From Mannheimia varigena (GTDB taxonomy: Bacteria > Pseudomonadota > Gammaproteobacteria > Enterobacterales > Pasteurellaceae): 64,000 bases of DNA. The notes below the pieces were generated by a model. The model saw only the letters and a program-made list of their open reading frames with translations. It was not told where the DNA came from and searched no databases. The DNA lies in assembly GCF_013377235.1 (NCBI RefSeq), contig NZ_CP016226.1:1984001-2048000 (forward strand), in the 5' to 3' direction. The first letter of the stretch is position 1. Each line of letters begins with the position of its first letter. A program made the position numbers and the translations under genes. Below are positions 16,290 through 25,360 of the stretch, piece by piece.

Positions 16290-17243
16290 ATGAAATTCAT
16301 TTTATCTTCACTTGTACTGCTTAGCGCTGCCACTTCCGCTAACTCACCGACACTCACGGTTTATACCTATAGCTCTTTTGCTTCTGAATATGGACCTGCA
16401 CCTAAGTTGGAACAAAATTTCGAGAAAGAGTGTAACTGTGATTTAAAATTTATACCACTTGATGATAGTGTAACGATGTTTAATCGTGTGCGTTTGGAAG
16501 GTGAAAAAACGAAAGCAGATGTGGTATTAGGCATTGATAATTTTCTTCAACCTGAAGCCGAAAAAAGTGGTTTATTTACAGAATTTGAGGCTAAAACAAA
16601 GCTAGAAATTAAAGATAAAATTTTCTTCCCGTATGATACAGGTTCTTATGCCTTTATTTACGATAAAGAAAAGCTGAAAAACCCACCAAAAAGTTTGAAA
16701 GAGTTGGTTGAACGCCAAGACTTAAAAATTATCTATCAAGACCCTAGGACCAGTAGCGTTGGGCGTGGTTTCTTAATGTGGATAAATCAAGTATATGGTG
16801 ATGAGGCTCCAAATGCGTGGAAAGCATTGGCAAAACATACGGTCACGGTGGGCAAAGGTTGGTCTGAAACCTATGGTGCATTCCTGAAAGGCGAGTCAGA
16901 TTTAGTGTTAAGTTACACAACATCGCCTTTATATCATAAGTGGCACGAAAACACCGATAAATATGTGGCAGCTCCATTCGAGGAAGGGCATTTAGTACAA
17001 GTCGAAAATGCAGCTATTGTGAAAACGACAAAGCAAAAAGCATTGGCAAATCAATTTCTGGAGTTTTTACACAACCCACAGGCACAACATATCATCTCTT
17101 ATCATAATGTGATGAGCCCTGTGATAAAAGAAGGTGTTGATCCTGCGTTTTCAGAGATGCCTGAATATAAATCGTTAGAATTTACCCCAGTTTCTCAGCA
17201 GACTATTCAAAAATGGCTCTCTGAATGGTCGAAAAGCTGGTAA
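16290..17243 (+). CDS. thiB: thiamine ABC transporter substrate-binding protein
   Basis: Periplasmic protein that binds thiamine, TMP or TPP. 317 aa with an N-terminal signal peptide (about residues 1-18, ending SAATSAN). The mature part begins PTLTVYTYSSFASEYG and contains KADVVLGIDNFL and DLVLSYTTSP, typical of ThiB. In E. coli thiB is followed by thiP and thiQ. Here a terminator and dksA follow, so the permease and ATPase must be elsewhere or the protein works with another system. The upstream TPP riboswitch confirms the vitamin. Confidence 0.93.
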   Translation: MKFILSSLVLLSAATSANSPTLTVYTYSSFASEYGPAPKLEQNFEKECNCDLKFIPLDDSVTMFNRVRLEGEKTKADVVLGIDNFLQPEAEKSGLFTEFEAKTKLEIKDKIFFPYDTGSYAFIYDKEKLKNPPKSLKELVERQDLKIIYQDPRTSSVGRGFLMWINQVYGDEAPNAWKALAKHTVTVGKGWSETYGAFLKGESDLVLSYTTSPLYHKWHENTDKYVAAPFEEGHLVQVENAAIVKTTKQKALANQFLEFLHNPQAQHIISYHNVMSPVIKEGVDPAFSEMPEYKSLEFTPVSQQTIQKWLSEWSKSW

Positions 17244-17270
17244 AATTTACTTAGTATCTTAGTATAGAAT

Positions 17271-17300
17271 AGCCGAATTTTTATTCGGCTGTTATTTTTT
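17271..17300 (+). terminator. thiB terminator
   Basis: AGCCGAAT and ATTCGGCT with a 4-base T loop, then GTTATTTTTT. Confidence 0.8.
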
Positions 17301-17490
17301 ATCAAATTAATTGAAGATAATACAAAAATTTTGCAAATTTGTTTGTGAGTAAACCAATTTTGTGTTATTTATAGCCGCCATTACTAAAAACCCGAAGATG
17401 TTGATTTTTTCGTGTAGTGCGGTTACAAGGAAGTTAAGTTGTATTCGGGTGATAATTTAAACAATAAAATTCCACACAAGGAGTAAATCT

Positions 17491-17940
17491 ATGACTCAAG
17501 CGGCTAAAACCACCTCTCTCGGTTTATTAGCATTAGCAGGTGTTAAGCCTTACGAGCCAGCAAAAGATGAAGAATATATGAATGAAGCTCAACGTGAGCA
17601 TTTCAAAAAAATTCTGACAGCATGGCACGGGCAAATTATGGAAGAAGCAGAGCGAACTAAAAGTCAGCTTCAAGAAGATATGACTAATTTTGCTGATCCT
17701 AATGATCGTGCAAGCCAAGAAGAAGAGTTTAGCCTTGAACTTCGTAATCGTGATCGCGAACGTAAATTATTGAAAAAAATTGAGCAAACGCTACATAAAA
17801 TTCAAGAAGATGATTACGGATTTTGTGAGACCTGTGGTGTTGAGATCGGCATTAAACGTCTAGAAGCTCGTCCAACTGCAGATTTATGTATAGATTGCAA
17901 AACATTGGCTGAAATTCGTGAGAAGCAGCTAGGTTTATAA
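17491..17940 (+). CDS. dksA: RNA polymerase-binding transcription factor DksA
   Basis: Binds the RNA polymerase secondary channel and, with ppGpp, tunes rRNA and amino-acid promoters. 149 aa. Coiled-coil region with conserved DPNDRASQEEEF at its tip, then the zinc finger CETC and CIDC, and a C-terminal ADLCIDCKTLAEIREKQ nearly identical to E. coli. The start follows AAGGAG. As in enterobacteria, pcnB and folK lie downstream. Confidence 0.97.
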   Translation: MTQAAKTTSLGLLALAGVKPYEPAKDEEYMNEAQREHFKKILTAWHGQIMEEAERTKSQLQEDMTNFADPNDRASQEEEFSLELRNRDRERKLLKKIEQTLHKIQEDDYGFCETCGVEIGIKRLEARPTADLCIDCKTLAEIREKQLGL

Positions 17941-17951
17941 TCAAGTAACAT

Positions 17952-17975
17952 AATGCCTCTTTTATAAGAGGCATT
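17952..17975 (+). terminator. dksA terminator or intergenic hairpin
   Basis: AATGCCTCTT pairs with AAGAGGCATT. The T run is short, so termination may be partial before pcnB. Confidence 0.55.
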
Positions 17976-17994
17976 TACTATTTAGAGGTGTATT

Positions 17995-19521
17995 ATTTTT
18001 AATTATATTAAATCCTTGTTTTCCAAACCGAAAAAGCAAGAAAAGGAAAATAAGCTAGAAGTTGGGTCAAGAGTAGAGAAAACCAATAAATCAAGTCGCT
18101 CTAAACGTTCAGCACCTAAATTAACAGAACAAAAAAGTCATAAAAAAGGTAGTAAAGGTCATCAAGCAGATGTGCCTTCTCATCTCCTACATAAAAAATT
18201 TACGGTAAGTGCTGCTCAATACGGCATTAGTCCAAAGGATTTCCCTAAAAATGCCCTTTCTATTGTAGATAAATTACATCTTGCAGGATTTGAAGCCTAT
18301 ATTGTTGGCGGTTGTATCCGTGATTTATTACTTGAGAAAAAACCAAAAGATTTCGATATTGCCACCAATGCTCGTCCAGAAGAAATTCAACGTATTTTTG
18401 GCAGACAATGCCGCTTGATTGGTCGTCGTTTCCGCTTAGCTCATATTGTTTACGGGCGTGAAATTTTTGAGGTAGCAACTTTCCGTGCAGGACACGAATC
18501 ACATCGTAACGATAAAATTTCCAAAGTAAGTGATGAAGGAATGTTGTTGCGTGATAATGTGTATGGCACATTAAGAGATGATGCAGAACGCCGTGATTTT
18601 ACCGTCAATGCGTTATATTACGACACAAAACGTAACTTGATTTTTGATTTCTTCAACGGTATTGAAGATTTACAAGCAGGCAAATTATCGCTAATTGGCG
18701 AACCAGCTATTCGCTATCAAGAAGATCCTGTGCGTATGCTCAGAGCGATTCGCTTTATGGCGAAGTTGGATATGTTCCTTGATAAAGCAGCAGAAGCTCC
18801 AATTCGTGATATGGCGGTACTTTTAACGAATATACCAGCTGCTCGTTTATTTGATGAATCACTCAAATTATTACAAACAGGAGCAGGTCTAAAAACCTAT
18901 CAATTATTGCGTGAATACAATTTGTGGCAATTCTTGTTCCCTGTGCTAACGCCATTTTTTACCCCGAAAGGGGATTCAAATGCTGAGCGTATGATTAATA
19001 AAGCATTAGCCTCAACGGATGAACGCATTGCGGATAAATTACCTGTTAATCCTGCTTTCTTATTTGCTGCACTGCTTTGGTATCCATTACGTGAAAAAAT
19101 GGAACAGCTTAAAAATGAAGGAGGTTTCAACAGCCACGATGCAATGATGTTAGCAGCAAACGATATCTTAGCTGATAGCTGTAAAGCAGTTGCTCTGCAC
19201 CGTCGCCATACTTCGGTTATTCGTGATATTTGGGCATTGCAATTTCAAATGATGAAACGTAGTGGCAACCGCCCGAAACAAACGCTGGAACATATCAAAT
19301 TCCGTGCAGGCTTTGACTTGCTAGTGATGCGTGCGGAGATTGAAGGTGGAGATTTAGTTGAACTTTCTGCTTGGTGGCACGAATACCAATTCAGCAATGA
19401 GGGGCAACGTGGTGAGTTGTTAAAATCGGTTCGTCATTTGCCTAATGTTCAGCCTGAAGCGAAGAAAAAACGCCGCCGTAGAACGTTTAAGAAAAAAACG
19501 AAAACATCTAAAACTGAATAA
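17995..19521 (+). CDS. pcnB: poly(A) polymerase I, probable AUU start
   Basis: Adds 3' poly(A) tails that promote RNA decay. About 508 aa. The nucleotidyltransferase signature is GGCIRDLLLEKKPKDFDIAT, followed by GRRFRLAHIV, and the C-terminus is very basic (KKKRRRRTFKKKTK). There is no suitable ATG. TTG at 18016 has no ribosome site, while ATT at 17995 lies 6 bp after GAGG of AGAGGTG (17984-17990) and opens the same frame as IFNYIKSLFSKPKK. E. coli pcnB is known to start with AUU and begins with the same residues (M/I-F). I therefore choose 17995. Downstream is a terminator and then folK. Confidence 0.9.
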   Translation: MFNYIKSLFSKPKKQEKENKLEVGSRVEKTNKSSRSKRSAPKLTEQKSHKKGSKGHQADVPSHLLHKKFTVSAAQYGISPKDFPKNALSIVDKLHLAGFEAYIVGGCIRDLLLEKKPKDFDIATNARPEEIQRIFGRQCRLIGRRFRLAHIVYGREIFEVATFRAGHESHRNDKISKVSDEGMLLRDNVYGTLRDDAERRDFTVNALYYDTKRNLIFDFFNGIEDLQAGKLSLIGEPAIRYQEDPVRMLRAIRFMAKLDMFLDKAAEAPIRDMAVLLTNIPAARLFDESLKLLQTGAGLKTYQLLREYNLWQFLFPVLTPFFTPKGDSNAERMINKALASTDERIADKLPVNPAFLFAALLWYPLREKMEQLKNEGGFNSHDAMMLAANDILADSCKAVALHRRHTSVIRDIWALQFQMMKRSGNRPKQTLEHIKFRAGFDLLVMRAEIEGGDLVELSAWWHEYQFSNEGQRGELLKSVRHLPNVQPEAKKKRRRRTFKKKTKTSKTE

Positions 19522-19525
19522 TGTT

Positions 19526-19560
19526 GTAGGGGCGAAAAATCTTTCGCTCCTACTTTTTTA
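19526..19560 (+). terminator. pcnB terminator
   Basis: GTAGGGGCGAAA pairs with TTTCGCTCCTAC with one mismatch, then a T run. Confidence 0.75.
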
Positions 19561-19573
19561 GGAAAGGAAAATT

Positions 19574-20047
19574 ATGCAAACTGTCTACATCGCCTTAGGC
19601 TCAAACCTTGATAATCCTCTCGAACAGCTTAAACAATCGGTCGAAAAATTAAAAAAATTTGCAATTCATTTTGAAATTAGCCCATTTTATGGCTCAAAAC
19701 CGGTTGGACCGCAAGATCAGCCTGATTATGTGAATGCCGTAGCGAAATTTGAAACCGAATTATCGCCAACTGAATTGCTAGATAAGTTACAAAGCATTGA
19801 AAATGAGCAGGGCAGAGTGCGTTTACGCCGTTGGGGCGAGCGGACGTTGGATTTGGATATTATTTTATACGGCAATGAGCAAATTCAAACCGAGCGTTTG
19901 AACGTGCCACATATTGAGATGAAAAATCGTGAATTCGTGATTGTGCCGATGTTTGATTTAAGTCCGGATCTCGTGTTACCGACAGGAGAAAAGTTAGCCG
20001 ATATTTATCAGCAATTTAAAGATCACCAAATGGCAACCTTTAACTAA
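19574..20047 (+). CDS. folK: 6-hydroxymethyl-7,8-dihydropterin pyrophosphokinase
   Basis: Transfers pyrophosphate from ATP to hydroxymethyldihydropterin in folate synthesis. 157 aa, near the 159 of E. coli. Visible HPPK motifs: ALGSNL at the N-terminus, FYGSKPVGPQDQPDYVNAV, and RRWGERTLDLDIILYG, which carries the two magnesium-binding aspartates. It follows pcnB as in E. coli. Its stop overlaps the convergent ynbE stop by a few bases. Confidence 0.96.
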   Translation: MQTVYIALGSNLDNPLEQLKQSVEKLKKFAIHFEISPFYGSKPVGPQDQPDYVNAVAKFETELSPTELLDKLQSIENEQGRVRLRRWGERTLDLDIILYGNEQIQTERLNVPHIEMKNREFVIVPMFDLSPDLVLPTGEKLADIYQQFKDHQMATFN

Positions 20048-20238
20048 TTTTTCGTTTTATTTTCACTTTTCGTGATCACCGCACGGGATTTTTCGTCCAT
20101 CTTCACATCAATGCGGTGATCTACTACTACATTCATATTAATGGTTATCCCATCAGCAGGCGTTTCGAGCTGCACTTTGGGTGTACAAGCGGTCAAATTT
20201 AGCAAAAAAATTGCAAAACAAAATGAGGCTGTTTTCAT
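20044..20238 (-). CDS. ynbE: YnbE-family small lipoprotein
   Basis: 64 aa lipoprotein. Signal peptide KTASFCFAIFLLN with lipobox LTAC, then the YnbE pattern KVQLETPADGITINMNVVVDHRIDVK. I start at 20238 because GGAAGA lies just upstream; the frame is open to 20265. In E. coli YnbE is the outer-membrane partner of YdbH in a proposed inter-membrane lipid transport bridge, and the two genes are adjacent here too. The E. coli third gene ydbL is absent: folK occupies the next position. An uptake signal lies inside the coding sequence (TACAAGCGGTC near 20184). Confidence 0.85.
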   Translation of the reverse strand: MKTASFCFAIFLLNLTACTPKVQLETPADGITINMNVVVDHRIDVKMDEKSRAVITKSENKTKN

Positions 20239-20254
20239 TTTTCTTCCGTTATTT

Positions 20255-22966
20255 TTATTCATCATCTAATTTTTGGTAGAGATAATTTTCTAGCTTTTGC
20301 TCAAATTGTGAGCTGTAGTTAATTAATTTCCACAAATCAAACATATTTTCTCGGTGATTATAGTTTAAATTCACTTTGGATTGATCTTGGTTAGACGATA
20401 ATTTTAATTTTCCGTCCAACACTAAATCGCCTTTCGGGCCAACATTAATCAGACTACGAAAATCATTAATCGTGCTTTTATCCACTAAATGTAGCAAAAT
20501 TTGTTCGGTGTAACCACTTTTCTTCATTTCTGAAAGCAATTCAGGAGTAAAGGTTAAATAAGAAGTTTCTGCTTGCGTGAGTAAGCCATCACAAATATAA
20601 CAAGGCTTGCCGCTTAGCCAAAATGGCAAAGTGGCGTTGGCTTTGCCTTTTAGATCGATTTGTTGGTATTGCATAAATTGTAAAATTTTCTCAAAATCTA
20701 GCCGCTCTAAATTGAGATAAGCAATCTCGGTTTGTGGTAAAGCAAAACGTTTTACATTGAGTTTACCACCAAATAATTCAAAGGATAGCTTATTTAAATT
20801 GAGTGGCTTAGATTTATTGTAAGGATAATACCCATTAATTTTCATTGAGGCATTATCAAGGGCTAAATCACCTAGTTTGACTTGTGCAACTTTAACATCA
20901 ATGGGTTTTTTGACCCCAAAATGAAAACGTCCGTTTTGATAACGGTAGGGCAGCGCAAATTCAATACCTTTCGCCTCGCCATCGGGCAAGGATAATCCTC
21001 CATTGCGAATAGCTAAATGTCCGCCTGCAATTAATCCCTTTTGCGAGCTGGCGGTAAAGGCGGTTTCGCCACGAATTGTGCCGTTATTAATTACCCATTG
21101 GCTACGGAATGGAAAAAGTGGCTGAAAACCGTGTGCAGATTGTTCTGGCCAATAAAGTTTGCCGATAATTTGGCTGGCATCTGCGGTTAGTTGGCGATGA
21201 GCAAATAATCTCAGTGGACCGAGTTCGGTGCTACTTATAGTACCTTTGAAATTAAGATTTTCCAACTCGCCACTAAAAGCCAGTTTTGCTTGTGGTTTTG
21301 GTAGTCCTCCGCCGTAATCAAAGGTAATTTCAGGCGATTTGAGCTGCATAGCTCCATCAAGTGTGAATTTTTTGATATTGAATTTAATTGCTTGAGTGTT
21401 GGTTAGCTCTGTTTTAGGAATGGTTGTGCCATCAAGCCTCACAGAGGATAAATCTCCCCTTAATTCGTTGAGTTGAACAATATTTTTATGCCATTGCCCT
21501 CGTCCACTTAAATTGACTTTGCTATTAAGGGCTTTAAGGTTTGAGCTTCCCCAAATTCGCCATTTCCAGCTGTCTTTAATTGCCTTAGGGTCTTTCGGAT
21601 CTTGGAAGAAATCCAACGCACCCGCTTTAAAATTTTGAGCTTGTCCATCTAAATGGAATTCAATATTTTTAAAGTCAGGACTTTGCCCCCGCAAAATAGC
21701 GTGTAGTCGCCCGTGAATGCCGTATTTATCTATTTTGATCCCTGCAAGCGGAAAGCGTAAATCTTCAATCGTTAAATAACGCTCTTGCCCTGTCAAACGA
21801 AGAAGGGAAGTAGGTAAAAATTTCAGGGCTAAATCATCGTAATTACCTTGAAAATCCAGAGGAATGCTGCTGTATAAAATAAAGTTACCTTGCTTGATAT
21901 TACCCGTTAAACGCAGCGGTAAATTCAACCCTTGTTCGGTAATTTCTCCCTCCGAGTTGGATATAACAATATTACCTTTCCCCCAACTATTTTGGGAAAG
22001 TAAGCTGATACGAATAGCGATTTTGAGGGGAAAAAATGGCTCATTGGTAAAAGATTGTGGTGTAAATTTCGCCGTAACAAAACCGTGCAGCGGAAAGCGT
22101 TCGGTTAAGCTCCAGTCAAAACGCCCTTGTTTAATTTCTAGGCTTTTTCCATCAAACAGAAAAGGGAAATCGAGCTTATCATTTTCAGCATTATTAAGGC
22201 TTGCTTGCCAGTTACCCTCAAGTTGTTGTTGGGCATTTTTCTGCCAATTTAAAGTTGAATGCCCTGTTTGTAAGGCTTTGGTGGCAATGATTTCATTGGG
22301 CAGCTGCCAGTGATATTCTGCAAAAAGGGTGGGTGGGAGAGTGAGGAAATTATCCTCAATTTCAGCAGAAAAGGTAAGTTTATGCTGCTCTTGTTCACTC
22401 GGCTGATAAGTTAAATCGGCATTCAATTTGCCGTTTGCAAAAAATGCGGAAAAATCGACCGCTTGTTGGGCCAATGCTGCCTTGATTTTCCCATCAAACA
22501 ATGAAAGTTTTAAAGCAGCTTGTTGCTCTAATAACTGGATAATTCTTGGATTAAAATTTGCTGGCAGATTTTTCCAATTAAGCGACTGAATGGTTGCTTC
22601 GCCATCAGGAATAACTGCCAGTAATGCTTTTAGCGAAGTCTCGGAATTATTTTCTGATTGCGGTAAGAGTGATAGGCAGTGGTAGTCAATGTCTAATTTT
22701 TCAACAAATAGATGGTTTTGCTTAATCCAAGTGAGATCCGTTTTATCTGTACTAATCAGCGGGCAATCTCGATAAGAAAGTTGAAATTGTGAAACTGATG
22801 AACCTTGCCAATTCAGGTTTAACCCTTGTGGAAGTTGTACTTTCCAATCTTTTGGTAAAATCCAGTTAATGGGAATAGCTAGTTGGGCATTAGGTACGAA
22901 TAAAAAGGCAATCACCGCAATCAAGATTGCGGTAAATATGCCGAAAATTCTTAATGCCCATTTCAT
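20255..22966 (-). CDS. ydbH: YdbH-family AsmA-like protein
   Basis: 903 aa, one N-terminal membrane helix (about residues 8-27) and a very long beta-rich periplasmic region. The C-terminal part includes LNLERLDFEKILQFMQ and KGKANATLPFWLSG, typical of the YdbH/TamB/YhdP group. In E. coli these three proteins redundantly move phospholipids to the outer membrane. It is followed 16 bp later by ynbE and preceded 4 bp upstream by a multi-spanning membrane protein, so the three genes probably form one operon. An uptake signal lies inside the gene near 22456. Confidence 0.85.
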   Translation of the reverse strand: MKWALRIFGIFTAILIAVIAFLFVPNAQLAIPINWILPKDWKVQLPQGLNLNWQGSSVSQFQLSYRDCPLISTDKTDLTWIKQNHLFVEKLDIDYHCLSLLPQSENNSETSLKALLAVIPDGEATIQSLNWKNLPANFNPRIIQLLEQQAALKLSLFDGKIKAALAQQAVDFSAFFANGKLNADLTYQPSEQEQHKLTFSAEIEDNFLTLPPTLFAEYHWQLPNEIIATKALQTGHSTLNWQKNAQQQLEGNWQASLNNAENDKLDFPFLFDGKSLEIKQGRFDWSLTERFPLHGFVTAKFTPQSFTNEPFFPLKIAIRISLLSQNSWGKGNIVISNSEGEITEQGLNLPLRLTGNIKQGNFILYSSIPLDFQGNYDDLALKFLPTSLLRLTGQERYLTIEDLRFPLAGIKIDKYGIHGRLHAILRGQSPDFKNIEFHLDGQAQNFKAGALDFFQDPKDPKAIKDSWKWRIWGSSNLKALNSKVNLSGRGQWHKNIVQLNELRGDLSSVRLDGTTIPKTELTNTQAIKFNIKKFTLDGAMQLKSPEITFDYGGGLPKPQAKLAFSGELENLNFKGTISSTELGPLRLFAHRQLTADASQIIGKLYWPEQSAHGFQPLFPFRSQWVINNGTIRGETAFTASSQKGLIAGGHLAIRNGGLSLPDGEAKGIEFALPYRYQNGRFHFGVKKPIDVKVAQVKLGDLALDNASMKINGYYPYNKSKPLNLNKLSFELFGGKLNVKRFALPQTEIAYLNLERLDFEKILQFMQYQQIDLKGKANATLPFWLSGKPCYICDGLLTQAETSYLTFTPELLSEMKKSGYTEQILLHLVDKSTINDFRSLINVGPKGDLVLDGKLKLSSNQDQSKVNLNYNHRENMFDLWKLINYSSQFEQKLENYLYQKLDDE

Positions 22967-22970
22967 AAAA

Positions 22971-23789
22971 TCAAACTACAACATTAGAAAAAGGATATAG
23001 CATCGCAAGCAGTGTTGCGACACTCCAAGCGGTCGGATTTTTAATATTTTTTCCAAGTAACAGCCACGCCAACATCAATAAAATTATAAATTGGGCGATG
23101 AAATAGAGAATAAATGAGAGCAAAGGCATTTCTGGCATAATTTGCAAGTGTTGATATAACACAAATGATGACCAGCAGTAGTTAAGTATTAAGGCAATTA
23201 ACGCCGCTTTTACCAATAATTTTAAGAAAATCTCTAAGCGGCTTTTTGCCAACATTAAGTACCAGCCAGCGAGTAAAATGCCGAGCAGCACTTGGGCAAA
23301 GTTATTAGCACGAATTCCGTTAAATAGTGAGGGCAGTTCAATCCAATAAATCGCTAAATATTGAATAATGCCAATTGCTACAATGCCAAAGCCACAATAG
23401 ATCAACGTGTTATATAATGGTTCATCTTCTGGTAGGCGGAAATAAATTAAGCAAGATAAAATAGCAGCAAAACTGGCAATCGCCATTGGGTTATATTTAG
23501 GCGTGAAGCCAATCGAATAAATAAAATTTCCGACGGCAAAAATTAGTAAGAAAGGCAGAATAAAGGTTAAACGGCTGGTTTGCCCACGACAAATTTCACC
23601 TTTCCATAACACTAAAATAGCAATAAAAGAAGTAACAAAAAACGCTAATAAGTAAGGGGAGATAAAAATAGTATTATCTGGAGCAGAGTAAAAATTAAGT
23701 GCCATTTCAATAAATAACATTAACACCATCGGCAAGGCGGCGTGTGTGGCAATTTCAAGTTTTGATGGGCTGTCGTGATCGTGAGCCAT
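22971..23789 (-). CDS. conserved multi-pass membrane protein of unknown function
   Basis: 272 aa with about eight hydrophobic segments, a short His/Asp-rich start (MAHDHDSPSKLE), and no motif I recognise. I start at 23789; an upstream extension to 23933 would overlap the divergent gloA promoter and start. The stop lies 4 bp before ydbH, so it is likely cotranscribed with ydbH-ynbE and may act in the envelope. An uptake signal (CCAAGCGGTC, near 23026) lies inside the gene. Confidence 0.75.
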   Translation of the reverse strand: MAHDHDSPSKLEIATHAALPMVLMLFIEMALNFYSAPDNTIFISPYLLAFFVTSFIAILVLWKGEICRGQTSRLTFILPFLLIFAVGNFIYSIGFTPKYNPMAIASFAAILSCLIYFRLPEDEPLYNTLIYCGFGIVAIGIIQYLAIYWIELPSLFNGIRANNFAQVLLGILLAGWYLMLAKSRLEIFLKLLVKAALIALILNYCWSSFVLYQHLQIMPEMPLLSFILYFIAQFIILLMLAWLLLGKNIKNPTAWSVATLLAMLYPFSNVVV

Positions 23790-23880
23790 AAATAATCCTA
23801 AAAAATGGAAAGAAAATGATTTTAGGCACAAATTATGCCATAATACGCAATACTTTTTAACTTCAAGGGGGAAAGAAAAT

Positions 23881-24288
23881 ATGCGAATTTTACACACAAT
23901 GTTACGCGTTGGAGATTTAGAGCGTTCAATCAAATTCTATACCGAAGTATTAGGTATGCGTTTGTTACGCAGAAGCGAGAACGAGCAATACAAGTACTCT
24001 TTAGCATTCTTAGGCTATGCTGATGAAAGCGAAAGTGCAGTTATTGAGCTAACTTACAACTGGGGCGTAGATAGCTACGAGCTAGGCACGGCTTATGGTC
24101 ATATCGCATTAGGCGTTGATGATATTTATCAAACGATTGAAGATGTGCGTGCAGCAGGCGGCAAAATTACTCGTGAGCCAGGCCCTGTATTAGGTGGCAC
24201 AACAGTAATTGCCTTTGCTGAAGATCCAGATGGTTATAAAATTGAATTTATTGAAAACAAAAATGCGACAGCTGCATTAGGAAACTAA
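23881..24288 (+). CDS. gloA: lactoylglutathione lyase (glyoxalase I)
   Basis: Isomerises the methylglyoxal-glutathione hemithioacetal to lactoylglutathione. 135 aa, as in E. coli. The four metal ligands are His5 (ILHTML), Glu56 (VIELTY), His74 (YGHIALG) and Glu122 (KIEFIE). This is the short, nickel-type bacterial form. It is divergent from the membrane protein-ydbH-ynbE group, and the downstream terminator is made of two uptake signals. Confidence 0.96.
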   Translation: MRILHTMLRVGDLERSIKFYTEVLGMRLLRRSENEQYKYSLAFLGYADESESAVIELTYNWGVDSYELGTAYGHIALGVDDIYQTIEDVRAAGGKITREPGPVLGGTTVIAFAEDPDGYKIEFIENKNATAALGN

Positions 24289-24304
24289 TTCCTTTTACCT
24301 ATTC

Positions 24305-24356
24305 ACAAGCGGTCGGATTTGTAAAAAATTTTGCAAATCAGACCGCTTGTATTTTT
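24305..24356 (+). terminator. gloA terminator made of an inverted uptake-signal pair
   Basis: ACAAGCGGTC (24305-24314) and GACCGCTTGT (24341-24350), with GGATTTG/CAAATC extending the stem inward, then ATTTTT. Confidence 0.75.
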
Positions 24357-24370
24357 AAGTTGAAAATAAA

Positions 24371-25054
24371 ATGGAAAATATAACTGAATCTACCCCTCAA
24401 TCGATTACACAACCAACGGATTATAATCTATTAAAAAATCGCTTTCGTGGCTATTTGCCCGTTGTGATTGATGTTGAAACCGCAGGGCTAAATGCTCAAA
24501 CTGATGCGTTATTAGAACTGGCAGCAATTACGGTTAAAATGGATGAAAACGGCTACTTAGTGGAAGATCAAAAGTGCCATTTCCATATCAAACCGTTTGA
24601 GGGGGCGAATATTAATCCTGAATCGCTCAAATTTAACGGCATTGATATTGATAACCCACTGCGTGGTGCAGTGGCAGAAAATATTGCCATTCCCGAAATG
24701 TTTAAAATGGTGCGTAGAGCAATGAAAGAACAAGGCTGCCAACGTGCGGTAATTGTTGCTCACAATGCAGCATTCGATCAGGGCTTTTTACAAGCAGCAA
24801 TTAAACGGATTAACGCCAAACGTGATCCCTTCCACCCTTTTGCAATGTTTGATACTGCAACTCTTGCAGGTTTTATGTACGGACAAACGGTGTTAGTTAA
24901 AGCCTGCCAAGCCGCGAAGATCAGCTTTGATGGGCATCAAGCCCACTCCGCACTCTATGATACTGAAAAAACCACCGAACTATTTTGTGCAATGGTCAAT
25001 AAGCTAAAAGAGTTAGGCGGATTTCCACCTGTGTCGGTAGAAGAACATCTATAA
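24371..25054 (+). CDS. rnt: ribonuclease T
   Basis: DEDD-family 3'-5' exonuclease that trims tRNA and other stable RNA ends. 227 aa (E. coli 215). Motif I is PVVIDVETAG, motif II is HNAAFDQGFL, and motif III is AHSALYDTEKT with the catalytic His and Asp. gloA precedes it, as in E. coli. A very strong palindromic terminator follows. Confidence 0.96.
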   Translation: MENITESTPQSITQPTDYNLLKNRFRGYLPVVIDVETAGLNAQTDALLELAAITVKMDENGYLVEDQKCHFHIKPFEGANINPESLKFNGIDIDNPLRGAVAENIAIPEMFKMVRRAMKEQGCQRAVIVAHNAAFDQGFLQAAIKRINAKRDPFHPFAMFDTATLAGFMYGQTVLVKACQAAKISFDGHQAHSALYDTEKTTELFCAMVNKLKELGGFPPVSVEEHL

Positions 25055-25078
25055 TTTGGAAAGTGAAACAGTGATTTT

Positions 25079-25117
25079 ATCTGCCCGTTACATTATATGT
25101 AACGGGCAGATTTTTTT
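25079..25117 (+). terminator. rnt terminator
   Basis: Perfect 15 bp stem (ATCTGCCCGTTACAT with ATGTAACGGGCAGAT), 3-base loop, seven T residues. Confidence 0.92.
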
Positions 25118-25296
25118 ATTGTTATTACATTCAAGTCAGTAAATTAATTACCTTACCCTATTTCTTTACTTTTTCCCTTATAGTGTGGAGATCGCTAGCA
25201 TAGTTAGCTCATTTATTTATACTCAAAGCGTTAGCTACATCTCTCTCCTTCCTGCTTAATTAAAAGCATTAACATGCTGCAAAATAAGTTCAAACC

Positions 25297-25344
25297 TTTA
25301 CATTAGTTTATATAATAAATAAAATGATAATGATTATTATTTTA
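25297..25344 (+). promoter_or_regulatory. tbpB-tbpA promoter with Fur box
   Basis: TTTACA at 25297-25302, 17 bp, TAAAAT at 25320-25325. A Fur box candidate (25326-25344) directly follows the -10 and matches 15 of 19 positions of GATAATGATAATCATTATC. It would cover the start point, so iron-loaded Fur should block transcription. The rest of the gap from 25118 shows nothing else I can name. Confidence 0.8.
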
Positions 25345-25360
25345 TTTAAAAGGAGACACT

